Source of the DNA: Actinomycetes bacterium
Lineage (GTDB): Bacteria; Actinomycetota; Coriobacteriia; Coriobacteriales; UBA8131
Assembly (NCBI GenBank): GCA_009787085.1
Contig: WRGR01000043.1
Coordinates: 1-64,000, forward strand
Direction: 5' to 3'
DNA length: 64,000 nucleotides
The translations under genes and the position numbers were made by a program. Shown in pieces: positions 44,039 through 54,499 of this stretch (the first letter of the stretch is position 1; each line of letters starts with the position of its first letter). A model generated the notes under the pieces. The model saw only the letters and a program-made list of their open reading frames with translations, was not told the DNA's origin and ran no database searches.

Positions 44039-44613
44039 TTTACACAAACACCGTTAAAGCCACATTTCTTTCCCGCCCCAACCGCTTTATCGCCCACGCT
44101 AAAATCGGCGGCGAAACGGCCGTTGCCCATGTGAAAAACACCGGGCGGTGCAAAGAACTGCTTATCCCCGGTGCGACGGTGATTTTACAGGAATCCGACA
44201 ACCCGGAACGCAAGACAAAATATGACCTCATTGCGGTTTACAAAGGCGAGCGGCTTATCAACATGGATAGCCAAGCTCCGAACAAGGTGTTTTTAGAATA
44301 TGTGAAATCTGGGCAGCATATTGACGGCATTACTCTCATCAAACTGGAAGCGAAATACGGCGGCAGCCGATTTGATTTTTATGTGGAAGCCGGACAGCGG
44401 AAAATCTTTATTGAGGTCAAGGGCGTAACGCTGGAAGAGGATGGGGTGGTGTTGTTCCCGGACGCTCCAACCAAACGGGGTGTGAAGCACCTGAATGAAT
44501 TGGCCGAGTGCGTTCAAGAGGGATACGAGACACAGGTGGTGTTTTTTAATCTTTTCACGGCTATCTCAAAAATTTCACGGCTTTTTGCTGTGGGTGCAGT
44601 TTCATCAATTTAG
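44035..44613 (+). pseudogene. sfsA, C-terminally truncated at the island edge
   Basis: The first 170 residues are SfsA: FLSRPNRFIAHAKIGGE, HVKNTGRCKELLIPGA, FDFYVEAGQRKIFIEVKGVT and FPDAPTKRGVKHLNEL, a nuclease-like family once named for sugar fermentation stimulation. After GYETQVVF homologues continue for about 55 residues with FVIQM-type sequence; here it changes to FNLFTAISKISRLFAV and stops. The break lies about 80 bases before the right boundary repeat, so loss of the end probably happened when the island edge formed. Confidence 0.8.
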
Positions 44614-44624
44614 TGCGAATGATG

Positions 44625-44676
44625 CATTTTATCGAAACAGATTGGAAACAGTGCCAACCAGCTGAAAACCCCTTGA
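44625..44676. repeat. Right 52-bp boundary repeat of the island (attR-like)
   Basis: Direct copy of 36982-37033 with 50 of 52 bases identical (differences at the G of GATTGG and the A of GCTGAAAAC). It contains the left arm of the tRNA-Ser terminator but not the right arm or any tRNA sequence beyond CA. Confidence 0.85.
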
Positions 44677-44964
44677 TTGCCACCGGCAGCGCAAACTCAA
44701 TTCTATCAAGCCTGGCGCAGGGGTTGTTACATGGATGCCAGACTAAAAGCAAGAGGATGGGGGCTGGGGAAGCGGCGCACCAGCAGGCAACGATGCCGCA
44801 GCGGCACAAGGCGCCGGGTCGCAACCGCCCTCGTTGATGCCTTTGGGGCCGGGCCATGCGATAGAGGAATTGGGTTTTTTGATACCACTGCCTTGGAGGC
44901 TCCTGTTGTTTTTTTGAAAAAACACGTAGCATGGATAGTTGCAGCCGTGGGCGCATCTAAGGAC

Positions 44965-45333
44965 ATGATTCATTGTGTAATCGCCGTATTCAACATCTGT
45001 ATGGTAACAGGGCTGCTGGTGTCGGCATGCAGTACAAGACAGGCCGATCCAACAATCAAAGAGGAGCAAGCTGTGGAAAACAACAGGGTGATATTCTCCA
45101 AGAGCCTCACTAGCCTTCCTGAAGACATTATTGACATGGCGGCAAGAATTGTGGGCGAGTGCAATATGGGAGAGATCACAAGCATCGAGATAGTGTCGGA
45201 AAGCAAAAACGGCTATACCCTGGCTGCCACCAACGAGAACGGGGAGAGGTTTTACATGGTGGTGGATAGATACGGGGTTTCCTTCATCGCAAGGAACGAC
45301 ATCGACGGCGAGGTCATCTGGTGGGTCAAGTGA
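44965..45333 (+). CDS. Small putative lipoprotein, unknown function
   Basis: A 122-residue frame with a hydrophobic N-terminus ending MVTGLLVSACSTRQ, which fits a lipobox; the mature part is short and mixed-charge, ending GERFYMVVDRYGVSFIARND and VIWWVK, somewhat like a PepSY-type beta sheet. The start is uncertain: ATG 44965 has a poorly spaced AAGGA, and ATG 45001 is an alternative. Bases 44677-44964 before it hold no gene I can support, only a short A/T palindrome near 44910. Function unknown. Confidence 0.5.
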   Translation: MIHCVIAVFNICMVTGLLVSACSTRQADPTIKEEQAVENNRVIFSKSLTSLPEDIIDMAARIVGECNMGEITSIEIVSESKNGYTLAATNENGERFYMVVDRYGVSFIARNDIDGEVIWWVK

Positions 45334-45518
45334 CTGCCGTGGCAAGGCGCATGAGGCCGCTGCTGCTTGCGCTCCTGGCCGCTCTGCCGTGCCTCGCCCT
45401 GTCGTCCTGCCAGGGCGCGGGGGCGGGCGGCGGGCAGCCGGCCGGCCAGTCCCAAAACGGGCAGGCAGGCCCACAAGGACAAGAGGGAGAGCTTTCACCG
45501 ATGCTTTCACTGATATGA
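45321..45518 (+). CDS. Short lipoprotein-like ORF
   Basis: A 65-residue frame with a textbook signal sequence: basic start, LLLALLAALPCLALSSC lipobox, then a Gly/Gln-rich tail. It overlaps the preceding lipoprotein by 13 bases and the PIN stub by four. Composition becomes very GC-rich. It could be a real small lipoprotein or the signal peptide left over from a larger lost gene. Confidence 0.4.
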   Translation: MGQVTAVARRMRPLLLALLAALPCLALSSCQGAGAGGGQPAGQSQNGQAGPQGQEGELSPMLSLI

Positions 45519-45622
45519 AAGCCTCGATTGATGCCAACGTCATCCTGGATGCGCTTCTGGCGCGTCAGCTGTGGATATTCGAAGCACAGGGGGCGATTTC
45601 TGGAGCGATTTTTTCCAAGTAG
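45515..45622 (+). pseudogene. PIN-domain (VapC-like) N-terminal stub
   Basis: MKASIDANVILDALLARQ is the standard opening of a PIN-domain toxin with its first catalytic Asp. After 18 residues homology stops and the frame ends 17 residues later; about 100 residues are missing. It is a remnant, not an active toxin, and no antitoxin gene is adjacent. Confidence 0.65.
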
Positions 45623-45638
45623 TTGTCCCCGCCTGCAG

Positions 45639-46217
45639 TTATCCTCGCCCGTGCCGCCCGTGGTGGCGCTTGGGCTTGCGGATGCCGTTGACTATTGCCA
45701 GCAGCAACAATCCCAGCAGGCAGCCTGTCAGGTTGAGAATCAGGTCGTCAACGTCGATGATGTTCGCGGGGCCGCCGAGGTAGATGTTTATCAGCAGTTG
45801 CAAAGGCTCGATCGCTGCCGTTATCATTAGCGACACCAAGCAGACCCGCCCCATTAGCCGCCGCTGCGAATAGAACCAGAGCACAAAGGGAAGTGGCATG
45901 GTTATCAGGATATTCCCAGCTATCTGGGTCAAAAAGAGTGTGGAATGAATATTCCTAGCAAACAACATGATGGTTTTCAACGGCGTGTAGTTGCCATAAT
46001 ACGGGCTGGTGCCCGCATAGATACCCTGCTTTGTGATGTCGAAAAGCACATGGCAGGCCACAATGACATAAAAAGCCGAAAGAAAGGTGACGATGAGGAA
46101 AACCACCAACTTTCTCATCTTCGGCCTGTTTATAAAGGCATATGCTATCGTCACCAAGACGGCGACCACCAAGGAGAGCAGTGCCCCAGCGGGCAAAAAC
46201 TCTACAACAATCCGCAC
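45639..46217 (-). CDS. VanZ family membrane protein
   Basis: A 192-residue protein with about five membrane helices (LLSLVVAVLVTIAYAFI, LVVFLIVTFLSAFYVIVAC, LTGCLLGLLLLAIVNGI) and the VanZ-like end GGPANIIDVDDLILNLTG. VanZ-family proteins are linked to low-level teicoplanin resistance in enterococci, but most homologues, including this one without other van genes, have no known role. It is oriented against its neighbours. Confidence 0.8.
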   Translation of the reverse strand: MRIVVEFLPAGALLSLVVAVLVTIAYAFINRPKMRKLVVFLIVTFLSAFYVIVACHVLFDITKQGIYAGTSPYYGNYTPLKTIMLFARNIHSTLFLTQIAGNILITMPLPFVLWFYSQRRLMGRVCLVSLMITAAIEPLQLLINIYLGGPANIIDVDDLILNLTGCLLGLLLLAIVNGIRKPKRHHGRHGRG

Positions 46218-46529
46218 TCACAAACTCCTTAATCCAGGGAGATACCAATTGATCATGTCATAGAACTCTGTATACCGCAACTTTATGTCAAAGGCCGGTT
46301 AGGCAACGGTTTGAGTTCATGCCCCTTGGCCTGCAAAATGCTGGCACCGGGAAGGCTGGGGCCAATAACTTCACAAACAGACTGTTAAACATTCCGCCTA
46401 TATTGTACTTTTTTTGTGTAGTACGCCAATGTTTAGCTAATGGGTGCTGCTATCAGTGTAAAATATCAGGACTGCGGGAACTGGCCACCAACAGCAACAG
46501 GCCGGTTTGAGGGTAGAAAGGACACTGAT
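46218..46529. other. Divergent intergenic region, vanZ-like / glnH-like
   Basis: 312 bases with no supported gene. At 46236-46257 CAGGGAGATACCAATTGATC resembles one terminus of the dispersed palindromic element but no partner end is seen. An A/T-rich patch with a T8 run near 46408 probably contains the promoter of the amino acid transporter operon; I cannot fix its -35 and -10 boxes. Confidence 0.4.
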
Positions 46530-47330
46530 ATGAGAAAGAGAATCACCGCCATCGTCTGTGGTTTAGCCTTGGTAACGTCATTGCTGGTGCTGGCAGCTTG
46601 TAGCGGCAGCTCCGGCGACACGGGTACTGGCAGCACCTCTACGGACAACCCAGCAAGCAAGACCTATACAATCGCCACTGACACCACTTTTGCGCCGTTC
46701 GAGTTCCAAGATGCCCAAGGCAACTACGTGGGCATCGACATGGAGCTGCTGGACGCAATAGCCAAAGATCAGGGCTTTGACTACAAGGTCAACGCGGTGG
46801 GATTTGATGCCGCCCTGCAAGCCGTGACTTCCGGACAGGCGGATGGCGTAATTGCCGGCATGAGCATCAATGACGATCGTAAGAAGACTTTCGACTTCTC
46901 TGAGCCCTACTTCGACTCCGGTGTGGTGATGGGGGTTTCCTCCAAAGACGACAGCATCAAGTCCTATGCCGACTTGGAAGGCAAGACGGTGTCCGTGAAG
47001 ATCGGCACTGAGGGCGCGACCTTTGCCGATGGCATCAAAGACCAATATGGCTTCAAGATCACCCAGTTCAAAGACTCGGCCATGATGTATGCGGATGTCG
47101 TCGGCGGCAACTCCCAAGCCTGCTTCGAGGACTACCCGGTCATGGGCTACGCCATTTCCAAAAATGTTGGCTTAAAAATCGTTACCGACATGGAACGAGG
47201 CTCATCTTATGGCTTTGCAGTGGCCAAGGGCAAGAACCCGGAACTTCTCCAGAAGTTCAACGCCGGGCTGGCCAACATCAAAGCCAATGGCACTTATCAG
47301 CAGATATTGGATAAGTACATCCAGAAATAG
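46530..47330 (+). CDS. Polar amino acid ABC transporter substrate-binding lipoprotein
   Basis: A 266-residue GlnH/FliY-type solute-binding protein. The signal sequence ends LLVLAACSGSS (lipobox Cys near residue 24). The mature protein shows family motifs IATDTTFAPFEFQDAQGNYV, GIDMELLDAIAKDQG, GMSINDDRKKTFDFSEPYF and the C-terminal IKANGTYQQILDKYI. ATG 46530 follows AAAGGA; the longer frame upstream has no ribosome site. The amino acid cannot be read from sequence. It heads a three-gene importer operon. Confidence 0.9.
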   Translation: MRKRITAIVCGLALVTSLLVLAACSGSSGDTGTGSTSTDNPASKTYTIATDTTFAPFEFQDAQGNYVGIDMELLDAIAKDQGFDYKVNAVGFDAALQAVTSGQADGVIAGMSINDDRKKTFDFSEPYFDSGVVMGVSSKDDSIKSYADLEGKTVSVKIGTEGATFADGIKDQYGFKITQFKDSAMMYADVVGGNSQACFEDYPVMGYAISKNVGLKIVTDMERGSSYGFAVAKGKNPELLQKFNAGLANIKANGTYQQILDKYIQK

Positions 47331-47479
47331 GGCTTTATGGGGGGAATTTATCACATAACACTTGCGCAGCGATCGGGCGGCCAAGCCTTATGCACGACCG
47401 TCCGAGCGCTGTTGCCAGCCGGTGCCAGCAACCAAGCACAGCCGAATGACAGCGGCAGTCGATGTATTGAGTTGACTCT

Positions 47480-48157
47480 ATGAACTTTTTCGAGTTGCTA
47501 CAAGAATCGTGGCCGATGTTTCTCAGAGGCTTGCTGATGACCTTAGAGCTGGCGGTGGTTTCGTTAGTCATCGCGATGTTTGTCGGCCTCGGCTCCTGCC
47601 TGATGAACATCTCCCGCTTTCGAGTGTTACATTGGATATCCCAAGGCTATATCAATATCTTCCGGGGCACACCTTTACTGGTGCAGGCCTTCTTCTTTTA
47701 TTTTGGCGTTCCCAAAGCCTTTGGCTTTACTTTGAATGTTTTCGTGGCCGGCGTGATAGCTTTGTCGCTGAATGCCGGTGCTTATCTCTCGGAGATATTC
47801 CGCAGTGGCATCGAAGCGATACCGCATGGCCAGATGGAGGCAGCACGCAGCTTGGGCATGCCTCGTCGGACGGCGATGCTGAAGATCATCCTGCCCCAAG
47901 CAATCCGCATCGTTATACCATCAGTAGCCAACCAGTGGATCATCTCTCTTAAAGACACTTCGATTATCTCCTGCATCGGATTGGCCGAGCTGACCATGAT
48001 GGGCTCGCAGATCGTCGCTAGAACATATATGTCCTTTGAAGTTTGGATATGTGTCGGTGCTTTTTATTTCATCATCATCTATGCGTTGAGCAAGCTTTCC
48101 AAGTTCCTGGAAAAGAGGCTTTCCCTTGTTAAAAGTGCAGATAAAGAAGCTTCATAA
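47480..48157 (+). CDS. Polar amino acid ABC transporter permease
   Basis: A 225-residue HisM/GlnP-type permease with about five membrane helices. The family signatures are [20 protein letters not shown], and the ATPase-contact EAA loop [20 protein letters not shown] followed by [18 protein letters not shown]. It lies 149 bases after the binding-protein gene, and overlaps the ATPase gene by 32 bases. Confidence 0.92.
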   Translation: MNFFELLQESWPMFLRGLLMTLELAVVSLVIAMFVGLGSCLMNISRFRVLHWISQGYINIFRGTPLLVQAFFFYFGVPKAFGFTLNVFVAGVIALSLNAGAYLSEIFRSGIEAIPHGQMEAARSLGMPRRTAMLKIILPQAIRIVIPSVANQWIISLKDTSIISCIGLAELTMMGSQIVARTYMSFEVWICVGAFYFIIIYALSKLSKFLEKRLSLVKSADKEAS

Positions 48158-48854
48158 GTCTTTTGGTCCAGACGAGGTGCTCCGAGGCATGGACCTAGAC
48201 GTGCAGGAAGGCGAGGTGATCTGCCTTATCGGGCCGTCTGGATCGGGCAAAAGCACCTTTTTGCGCTGTATCAACTCGCTGGAGCAGCCAACCAGCGGCA
48301 CTGTGGTGGTGGACGGTGACACGATCACCGGCAAACACGCCAATCTGGACAAGATCAGAGAAAACATCGGCATGGTGTTCCAGCAGTTCAACCTGTTCCC
48401 GCACCTCACGGTACTGAAGAACATAACCATAGCCCCCATCCAGTGCAAGAAACACAGCAAGGCAGTGGCCGAGGCCAAGGCCAGGGAGCTGTTGGAACGT
48501 GTCGGCCTCTCCCAGAAGTGGAACGTTCGCCCCGGCTCCCTCTCTGGTGGCCAGCAGCAACGGGTGGCGATTGCCCGCGCCTTGGCCATGGATCCCAAGC
48601 TGATGCTGTTCGACGAGCCCACCAGCGCACTTGACCCAGAGATGGTCGGTGACGTTCTAAACGTCATGCGCGAGCTGGCACAGGAAGGCATGACGATGAT
48701 CATCGTCACCCATGAGATGGGCTTTGCCCGCGAGGTTGCCGACCGGGTGGTGTTCATCGACGAGGGCGTGATAGTCGAACAGGGGCCACCGTCAGAGATC
48801 TTCACCAACCCCCAAAACCGGCGCACCATTGCCTTTTTAGATAAAGTCCTATAG
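48126..48854 (+). CDS. glnQ: Polar amino acid ABC transporter ATPase (GlnQ type)
   Basis: A 242-residue GlnQ/HisP-type ATPase: Walker [39 protein letters not shown], signature [19 protein letters not shown], Walker [17 protein letters not shown] and switch [13 protein letters not shown]. The start is probably TTG 48126, spaced correctly from GAAAAGAGG; GTG at 48135 is an alternative. Completes the importer operon. Confidence 0.93.
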   Translation: MLKVQIKKLHKSFGPDEVLRGMDLDVQEGEVICLIGPSGSGKSTFLRCINSLEQPTSGTVVVDGDTITGKHANLDKIRENIGMVFQQFNLFPHLTVLKNITIAPIQCKKHSKAVAEAKARELLERVGLSQKWNVRPGSLSGGQQQRVAIARALAMDPKLMLFDEPTSALDPEMVGDVLNVMRELAQEGMTMIIVTHEMGFAREVADRVVFIDEGVIVEQGPPSEIFTNPQNRRTIAFLDKVL

Positions 48855-48958
48855 TTCCTTTCTGTCCTGCAATTTTCTGTTTTGCAACGCGGTCTTACTG
48901 GTTGGCAACTTGTTGGCTAGCATGGTGTATGGTGGATTACCTAGATTAGGAGAAGACA

Positions 48959-50809
48959 GTGGCCACATCGATAGCCAAAGAAGAGAACCATGCAGCTGCA
49001 GCCCTTGCCCTTGGCAGTGGTGCAACCACGCTGTGCTGCGGCATCGATGTCGGCTCAACCACCGTCAAGCTGACCGTTCTTTGCCAAGGCGCTTCCCTAG
49101 ATACTGTTTACTCCGAGTACCAACGCCATCACACAGACATCCGTGCCACTATCACCGAGCTTATCGAGCATGCCACCGAGCGCCTCGGCGAAGTGCCGAT
49201 GACCATCGCCATCACCGGCTCCGGTGGCCTGTTGCTCGCCCAGTGGCTCGACTTGGAGTTCGTGCAAGAGGTCATCGCCTCTAAGACTGCAGTCAATGCC
49301 TTTATCCCCCAAGCTGATGTGGCCATTGAGCTGGGCGGTGAGGATGCCAAGATCATCTATTTCGGCAGCGGTATCGAACAGCGGATGAACGGCACCTGCG
49401 CTGGCGGCACCGGCAGCTTCATTGACCAGATGGCCAGCCTGTTGGACACTGATGCCGCTGGTTTAAACGCACTGGCAGCAGACTTTGAGATCATCTACCC
49501 CATTGCCTCACGCTGTGGGGTCTTTGCCAAATCGGATGTCCAGCCACTGCTCAACGAGGGTGCCCGCCGTGAGGACATCGCCGCCTCGATTTTTCAGAGC
49601 GTGGTTACCCAAACCATCTCCGGCCTAGCTTGTGGCCGACCGATCCGTGGTAATGTGGCTTTTCTCGGCGGCCCTTTGCAGTACTTGCCCGAGCTGGAGA
49701 AACGCTTTGTGGAAACCCTCGGGCTGAGCACTGAAGAGGCTATTCGCCCGACCAATGCCCACCTCTTCGTGGCCGCCGGCGCTGCCATTGCCGGTGCCCT
49801 CGGCCAGCCTTTGAGCTTAGCAGAAGTGGCCAGCCGCTTGCACAAGCTCGGCGACACCCAGGCCAGCGAAGTTGTGCGCCTGGAGCCGTTGTTCAAAGAC
49901 ACTGCCGACTACCAGGCTTTCTGCGCCCGCCATGACCGGGCAACGGTGCCCCGTGCCGATCTCACCACTTATCGCGGCTTGGCCTTCTTGGGCATCGACG
50001 CCGGCTCCACGACCTTCAAGGCCGCCTTGATCGGCGAAGCTGGCCAGTTGCTCTGGACGTGCTACACCGGCAACAAAGGCGATGTGCTGGGTTCGGCCAA
50101 GCGCTGCATCGGCGAGCTTTACGCCGCTTTGCCCAGTGACGAACAAGGTCAGCCGCTGGTCAGCATCGGTCATGCTACCGTTACCGGCTACGGTGAGGGA
50201 CTTTTACTACAGGCGCTACGCTGCGACTCTGGAGAGATCGAGACCATTGCCCATTTGCGCGGTGCCCGGGAGTTGCTTCCGAACGTCGATTTCATCTTGG
50301 ACATCGGCGGTCAAGACATGAAATGCCTGCGCATCAAAGACGGTGTTATCGACCACATCATGTTAAACGAGGCTTGTTCCTCGGGCTGTGGCAGCTTTAT
50401 CGAGAGCTTCGCGGCCGCCATGAACATGACTGCCTCGGAGTTCGCCCAGGCTGCCATTAGCGCCGCCTACCCGGTCGATCTGGGCAGTCGCTGCACAGTA
50501 TTCATGAACTCACGGGTCAAGCAAGCCCAAAAGGAGGGAGCCAGCGTCGGCGACATCTCAGCCGGGCTCTCCTACTCAGTGATCAAAAACGCGCTCTTCA
50601 AGGTGATCAAGATCCGCGATCCCCGCGATGTGGGCAATCATGTAGTAGTGCAAGGGGGAACCTTCTTAAACGATGCCGTGTTGCGTAGCTTTGAGATACT
50701 TTCAGGCTGTGAGGCCGTACGCCCGGACATCGCCGGTAACATGGGTGCCTATGGTGCCGCGCTACTCGCAAAGGATAGATATGCCGCATCCAAGCTCAAC
50801 ACTGCTTAA
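48959..50809 (+). CDS. Acyl-CoA dehydratase activase, two ASKHA ATPase domains
   Basis: A 616-residue BcrAD/BadFG-type protein with two ASKHA modules in tandem. Module 1 (about 20-290) opens [17 protein letters not shown] and has [17 protein letters not shown]; module 2 (about 340-610) opens [18 protein letters not shown] and has [19 protein letters not shown]. Relatives such as HgdC use ATP to transfer an electron to 2-hydroxyacyl-CoA dehydratases. In many anaerobes both modules and the following protein form one polypeptide of about 1400 residues; here the gene is split with a 29-base overlap. GTG start at 48959 with AGGAG upstream. Its true substrate enzyme is unknown. Confidence 0.85.
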   Translation: MATSIAKEENHAAAALALGSGATTLCCGIDVGSTTVKLTVLCQGASLDTVYSEYQRHHTDIRATITELIEHATERLGEVPMTIAITGSGGLLLAQWLDLEFVQEVIASKTAVNAFIPQADVAIELGGEDAKIIYFGSGIEQRMNGTCAGGTGSFIDQMASLLDTDAAGLNALAADFEIIYPIASRCGVFAKSDVQPLLNEGARREDIAASIFQSVVTQTISGLACGRPIRGNVAFLGGPLQYLPELEKRFVETLGLSTEEAIRPTNAHLFVAAGAAIAGALGQPLSLAEVASRLHKLGDTQASEVVRLEPLFKDTADYQAFCARHDRATVPRADLTTYRGLAFLGIDAGSTTFKAALIGEAGQLLWTCYTGNKGDVLGSAKRCIGELYAALPSDEQGQPLVSIGHATVTGYGEGLLLQALRCDSGEIETIAHLRGARELLPNVDFILDIGGQDMKCLRIKDGVIDHIMLNEACSSGCGSFIESFAAAMNMTASEFAQAAISAAYPVDLGSRCTVFMNSRVKQAQKEGASVGDISAGLSYSVIKNALFKVIKIRDPRDVGNHVVVQGGTFLNDAVLRSFEILSGCEAVRPDIAGNMGAYGAALLAKDRYAASKLNTA

Positions 50810-53726
50810 ACCTGCTGAACTGGCCGACCTGAAGCCCAAGGTCACTACGGTACGTTGCAAGCACTGCTCCAACCACTGCCTCTTGACCATCTCGGACTTC
50901 GGGGTTGACCCGGCCAGCGGCAAGCACCGCCGCTTTATCACCGGCAACCGCTGCGAACGGGGCACCGGAGTCAAGCCGCTGGCCGCTGAGCTGCCCAACC
51001 TCTTTACCTACAAGCGTCAGCGGCTCTTCGATGGCCCTTCGGACACCCCCTACCTGCCGCTTGACCCGGCCAGTGCGCCGCGCCCGACAATCGGCATCCC
51101 CCGGGTGCTGAACGCCTATGAGAACTACCCCTTCTGGTTCACTTTTTTCACCACGCTCGGCTTCTCGGTTCAGCTTTCCGAGGAAACCCGCAAATCAACC
51201 TATGAGGCCGGCATCGAGTCCATGCCCTCGGAGAGCGTCTGCTATCCTGCCAAGCTGGTACACGGGCACATCATGGATTTGCTCCAGCGCGGCCGGAACA
51301 AGGCGATAGGCGGAGAACAAGGCGGTCTACGTAACGGCACTGGGAGTGCAGACGGTGGCTCACAAGCCCCTATCGATATCATCTGGATGCCCTGTATCCG
51401 CTACGAACGGCAAGAAGACCCGGGTGCCACCAACCACTACAACTGCCCGGTGGTAGTCAGTTATTCCGAGGTCATCAAGCTGAATGTGGAGGAAATCGGC
51501 TGGGAAGCTGAGTCCGGCCAAGCCGGCCGCAACGCTCAAGGCAAAAAGGCCGCCCGTGGCAGCCGCGGCAGCAACGTGCTCTCCGGCAGCCCGGACAAGC
51601 CGGCCTTCTTAAACCCCTTCTTGCCCTACGACCACCGCAACCGCTTCATCCAGCGCATCAGTGAAGAACTGGCCGCCTATTATGCGGCCTACCCCACTGC
51701 CAAGGGCAGCATGCCGAGCACAGCGGAGATCGCCGCAGCCACCGATGCCGCTTGGGCAGAAGACCAGCACTTCAAAGACGACATACGAGCTGCAGGCCTT
51801 GCCGCCTTAGCTTGGATAAAGGATACTGGCAGCCATGGCATCGTCTTAGCTGGGCGCCCCTACCATCTCGACCCGGAGATCAACCATGCCATCCCTGAGT
51901 TGCTGGCCGGGTTTGGATTGGCAGTGCTGACCGAGGACAGCGTCGCCCACTTCATCCGACCGGAGCGGCCATTGCGGGTGGTCGACCAGTGGATGTTCCA
52001 TACTCGCCTCTACGCCGCTGCCAAATACTGCACCACTCGCGATGACCTCGATTTGATCCAGCTGAACAGCTTCGGCTGCGGCCTCGATGCTATCACCACT
52101 GACCAAGTACAAGAGATACTAGAGGCTGCCGGCAAGATATACACCGTACTGAAGATCGACGAGGTGTCCAACCTCGGTGCGGCCCGTATCCGGCTACGTT
52201 CGCTGTTAGCCGCCCTGCGCGACCAGAAGGGGCCGGCCCCAACGGCCCCAACAGTCCCAACGACCCCAACGGCTCCAGTGACCCCAACGACCCCAACGGC
52301 CTCAGTGACCCCGAACGCCTCAGCTACTGCAACCACCCTATCGGCTCCAACGGCCCCGAACGCCCCGGGTACTGCAGCGGCCGCCCTAAGCGACCAACAA
52401 GCGCTGTCAGGGGCGCAGGCGGGTGCACCACCAGATCCGCAGGCGGGTGCGCCGCGCCGCCGCGCCGTCTCCACCGCTTTTCCTAAAGCCCCCTACACCG
52501 AGCAGATGAAAACCGACAAATACACCATACTGAGTCCTCAGATGGCACCAATCCACTTCGACTTACTGGTACAGATCTTTCAGCAGGCGGGTTACAACTT
52601 CGAACTGCTCCCTTCGGTAGACAAAGGCGCAGTGGAAGTCGGCCTGAAGTACGCCAACAACGACGTTTGCTACCCTTCGATCATGGTCACCGGGCAAATC
52701 ATGGAGGCCGTGACCAGCGGCCGCTACGACATGGACCGCACCGCCGTGATCATCACCCAAACCGGCGGCGGCTGCCGGGCCACCAACTACATCAGCCTGA
52801 TCCGCAAGGCATTGCGCGAGGCCGGCTACCCGCAGGTTCCGGTGATCGGCCTGAGCTTTCACTCCCTGGGGGAGAAAAACCCCGGCTTCAACATCAAGCT
52901 GGATATGCTGCGCCGTGCCATCTACGCCTTTTATTACGGCGACCTGCTGATGCAGTGCCTCTACCGCACCCGACCCTACGAGCGCGACCCTGGCAGCGCC
53001 AGCCGCCTCTTCGACTCTTGGATGGAGGTTTGTCGGCAACAGCTGCTCGGACGGATCGGGCAGCGCATATTTGCGCGCACGGTGCGGCGGATGGTACAGG
53101 AATTCGATCGGCTACCGCTGGCCAACGATCGCAGCAAGCCCCGGATCGGGATAGTCGGCGAGATACTGGTGAAGTTCCACCCCACCGCCAACAACGGCAT
53201 CGTCGAGCTGATCGAGTCCGAAGGCTGTGAGGCCGTCGTGCCAGGACTCACCGAGTTTTTCCTCTTCGGCATTTCCGGCGGTATTTGGCAACATCACACC
53301 TTGTCGAAGGGCAAGAAATCAGCAATCGGCTCGCGGCTGTCGATCGGCCTCTTCAACTTCCTGCGACGGCCGATGAACAAAGCGCTACGCAAAAGCCAGC
53401 GCTTCGAGCCAGCAGCCAGCATCTACCAGTTGGCACGCTACGCCGAGGACTTCATCTCGCTATGCAACTCGATGGGTGAAGGTTGGCTACTGACCGCCGA
53501 GATGGTGGAGCTGATCCACGGCGGTACGCCGAACATCGTCTGCACCCAGCCTTTCGCCTGCCTGCCCAACCACGTCACTGGCAAAGGCGTGATCAAGGCG
53601 CTACGCCAGATGAACCCGGCCAGCAACATCGTCGCAGTAGACTACGACCCCGGTGCCAGCGAGGTCAACCAGCTGAACCGCATCAAACTGATGATCTCGA
53701 TAGCCAAGGATAATTTCGGGCGCTGA
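50781..53726 (+). CDS. DUF2229/HgdB-like activase-associated protein
   Basis: A 981-residue protein matching the C-terminal portion of large activase proteins (DUF2229 plus 2-hydroxyacyl-CoA dehydratase-like parts). Motifs: an N-terminal cysteine cluster [65 protein letters not shown], and [15 protein letters not shown] with [13 protein letters not shown]. The Cys-rich blocks suggest an iron-sulfur cluster. A Pro/Thr/Ala linker of about 60 residues (about 490-560; [16 protein letters not shown]) splits the protein and is encoded by imperfect 9-base repeats. ATG 50781 follows AAAGGA and overlaps the ATPase gene. Family function is unproven. Confidence 0.8.
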   Translation: MPHPSSTLLKPAELADLKPKVTTVRCKHCSNHCLLTISDFGVDPASGKHRRFITGNRCERGTGVKPLAAELPNLFTYKRQRLFDGPSDTPYLPLDPASAPRPTIGIPRVLNAYENYPFWFTFFTTLGFSVQLSEETRKSTYEAGIESMPSESVCYPAKLVHGHIMDLLQRGRNKAIGGEQGGLRNGTGSADGGSQAPIDIIWMPCIRYERQEDPGATNHYNCPVVVSYSEVIKLNVEEIGWEAESGQAGRNAQGKKAARGSRGSNVLSGSPDKPAFLNPFLPYDHRNRFIQRISEELAAYYAAYPTAKGSMPSTAEIAAATDAAWAEDQHFKDDIRAAGLAALAWIKDTGSHGIVLAGRPYHLDPEINHAIPELLAGFGLAVLTEDSVAHFIRPERPLRVVDQWMFHTRLYAAAKYCTTRDDLDLIQLNSFGCGLDAITTDQVQEILEAAGKIYTVLKIDEVSNLGAARIRLRSLLAALRDQKGPAPTAPTVPTTPTAPVTPTTPTASVTPNASATATTLSAPTAPNAPGTAAAALSDQQALSGAQAGAPPDPQAGAPRRRAVSTAFPKAPYTEQMKTDKYTILSPQMAPIHFDLLVQIFQQAGYNFELLPSVDKGAVEVGLKYANNDVCYPSIMVTGQIMEAVTSGRYDMDRTAVIITQTGGGCRATNYISLIRKALREAGYPQVPVIGLSFHSLGEKNPGFNIKLDMLRRAIYAFYYGDLLMQCLYRTRPYERDPGSASRLFDSWMEVCRQQLLGRIGQRIFARTVRRMVQEFDRLPLANDRSKPRIGIVGEILVKFHPTANNGIVELIESEGCEAVVPGLTEFFLFGISGGIWQHHTLSKGKKSAIGSRLSIGLFNFLRRPMNKALRKSQRFEPAASIYQLARYAEDFISLCNSMGEGWLLTAEMVELIHGGTPNIVCTQPFACLPNHVTGKGVIKALRQMNPASNIVAVDYDPGASEVNQLNRIKLMISIAKDNFGR

Positions 53727-53797
53727 GTGCTTGCGACCCTCGGGAAACACCGTTCCGTTTTCTGGGTAACAAGATTTCATGCAAAACGGTAACGCAC

Positions 53798-53840
53798 GCC
53801 CTTGCCGGAGGTCGCGCATTCACCGGCCTCCGGCAAGGGC
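53798..53840. terminator. 14-bp perfect hairpin after the activase operon
   Basis: GCCCTTGCCGGAGG (53798-53811) pairs perfectly with CCTCCGGCAAGGGC (53827-53840) across a 15-base loop, 72 bases after the activase gene stop and just before the istB remnant. No T-run follows on either strand, so it may be a bidirectional terminator or an end of the insertion sequence. Confidence 0.55.
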
Positions 53841-53847
53841 GTCTCCC

Positions 53848-54369
53848 TTAAGGCCCCACCCCCTTTCTCATTGCCTCTCCTTCCAACTCAATCAGCTGCG
53901 AGCGGTTGACCACCCTGCCGGGAACAGCATCCGCGGTGATCCCCCCATCTATGCGCACGCGCCATCCATCCGGCTGTAGCCGCGAGCAGTAGGTGGCCGA
54001 ACCGATGTGCATCCGCTCCTCCACCAGCCTCAATGGCCGCTCGGAGCCTTGGATCGACGGCCTTGCAAGGAGATAGTCGTCCAGCATCAGAAGCGAGGGC
54101 CTGATGCAGGGGCCAAGCACCGCGCTGAGCGTTCCGCCTCCTGCGGCGACGGCCAAGTTGCCGAACAACTCATCTAACGCGACATGGCGAGTGGCGATCC
54201 GGCCCCTGCACGCAGGGTTGCCAAGTGCCTGAGCAAGGTGGCTTTTGCCGACCCCGCGCTTGCCAAGGGTCAATACGTCCTGACGGGCCTTGATGTGGCC
54301 ACAGGTGGAGAGCTGAAAGACAAGGGCCTTGTTGATGTCACGCTCCGGCCGACAATCGATTCCCTCCAC
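53848..54369 (-). pseudogene. IS21-type istB remnant, N-terminally truncated
   Basis: A 173-residue frame retaining the central and C-terminal parts of IstB, the AAA+ helper of IS21 transposition: ARQDVLTLGKRGVGKSHLAQ (Walker A), LLMLDDYLLARPS (Walker B) and the end ELEGEAMRKG. The first 80 or so residues and the usual TSNRP-type region are missing or altered, compared with about 250 residues normally. It follows the istA remnant, as in IS21 elements. Confidence 0.7.
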
Positions 54370-54499
54370 GCATGCGCTGCTGTCGGCAAGGCCGGCCTTT
54401 TTGCTCGGGAGGCCGGCCTTGCGGTTTTGACGCTAGCCCCACTCGGCGCCGATGGGCAGCCCCGCGCCCCTCCGGCATGCGCCCGTTGTGGGCGGGGCG

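Noticed and set aside
44677-44964. N-terminal extension of the lipoprotein gene from 44677
   Set aside because: The extension is Arg-rich, overlaps the boundary repeat flank, has no ribosome site, and would bury the signal peptide 90 residues inside the protein.
45515-45622. Toxin-antitoxin pair at the PIN-domain start
   Set aside because: Only 18 residues of PIN homology remain, three catalytic acids are missing, and there is no antitoxin gene.
46236-46529. Riboswitch upstream of the amino acid transporter
   Set aside because: I looked for glycine, lysine and T-box patterns and saw none of their conserved cores or a terminator before the gene.
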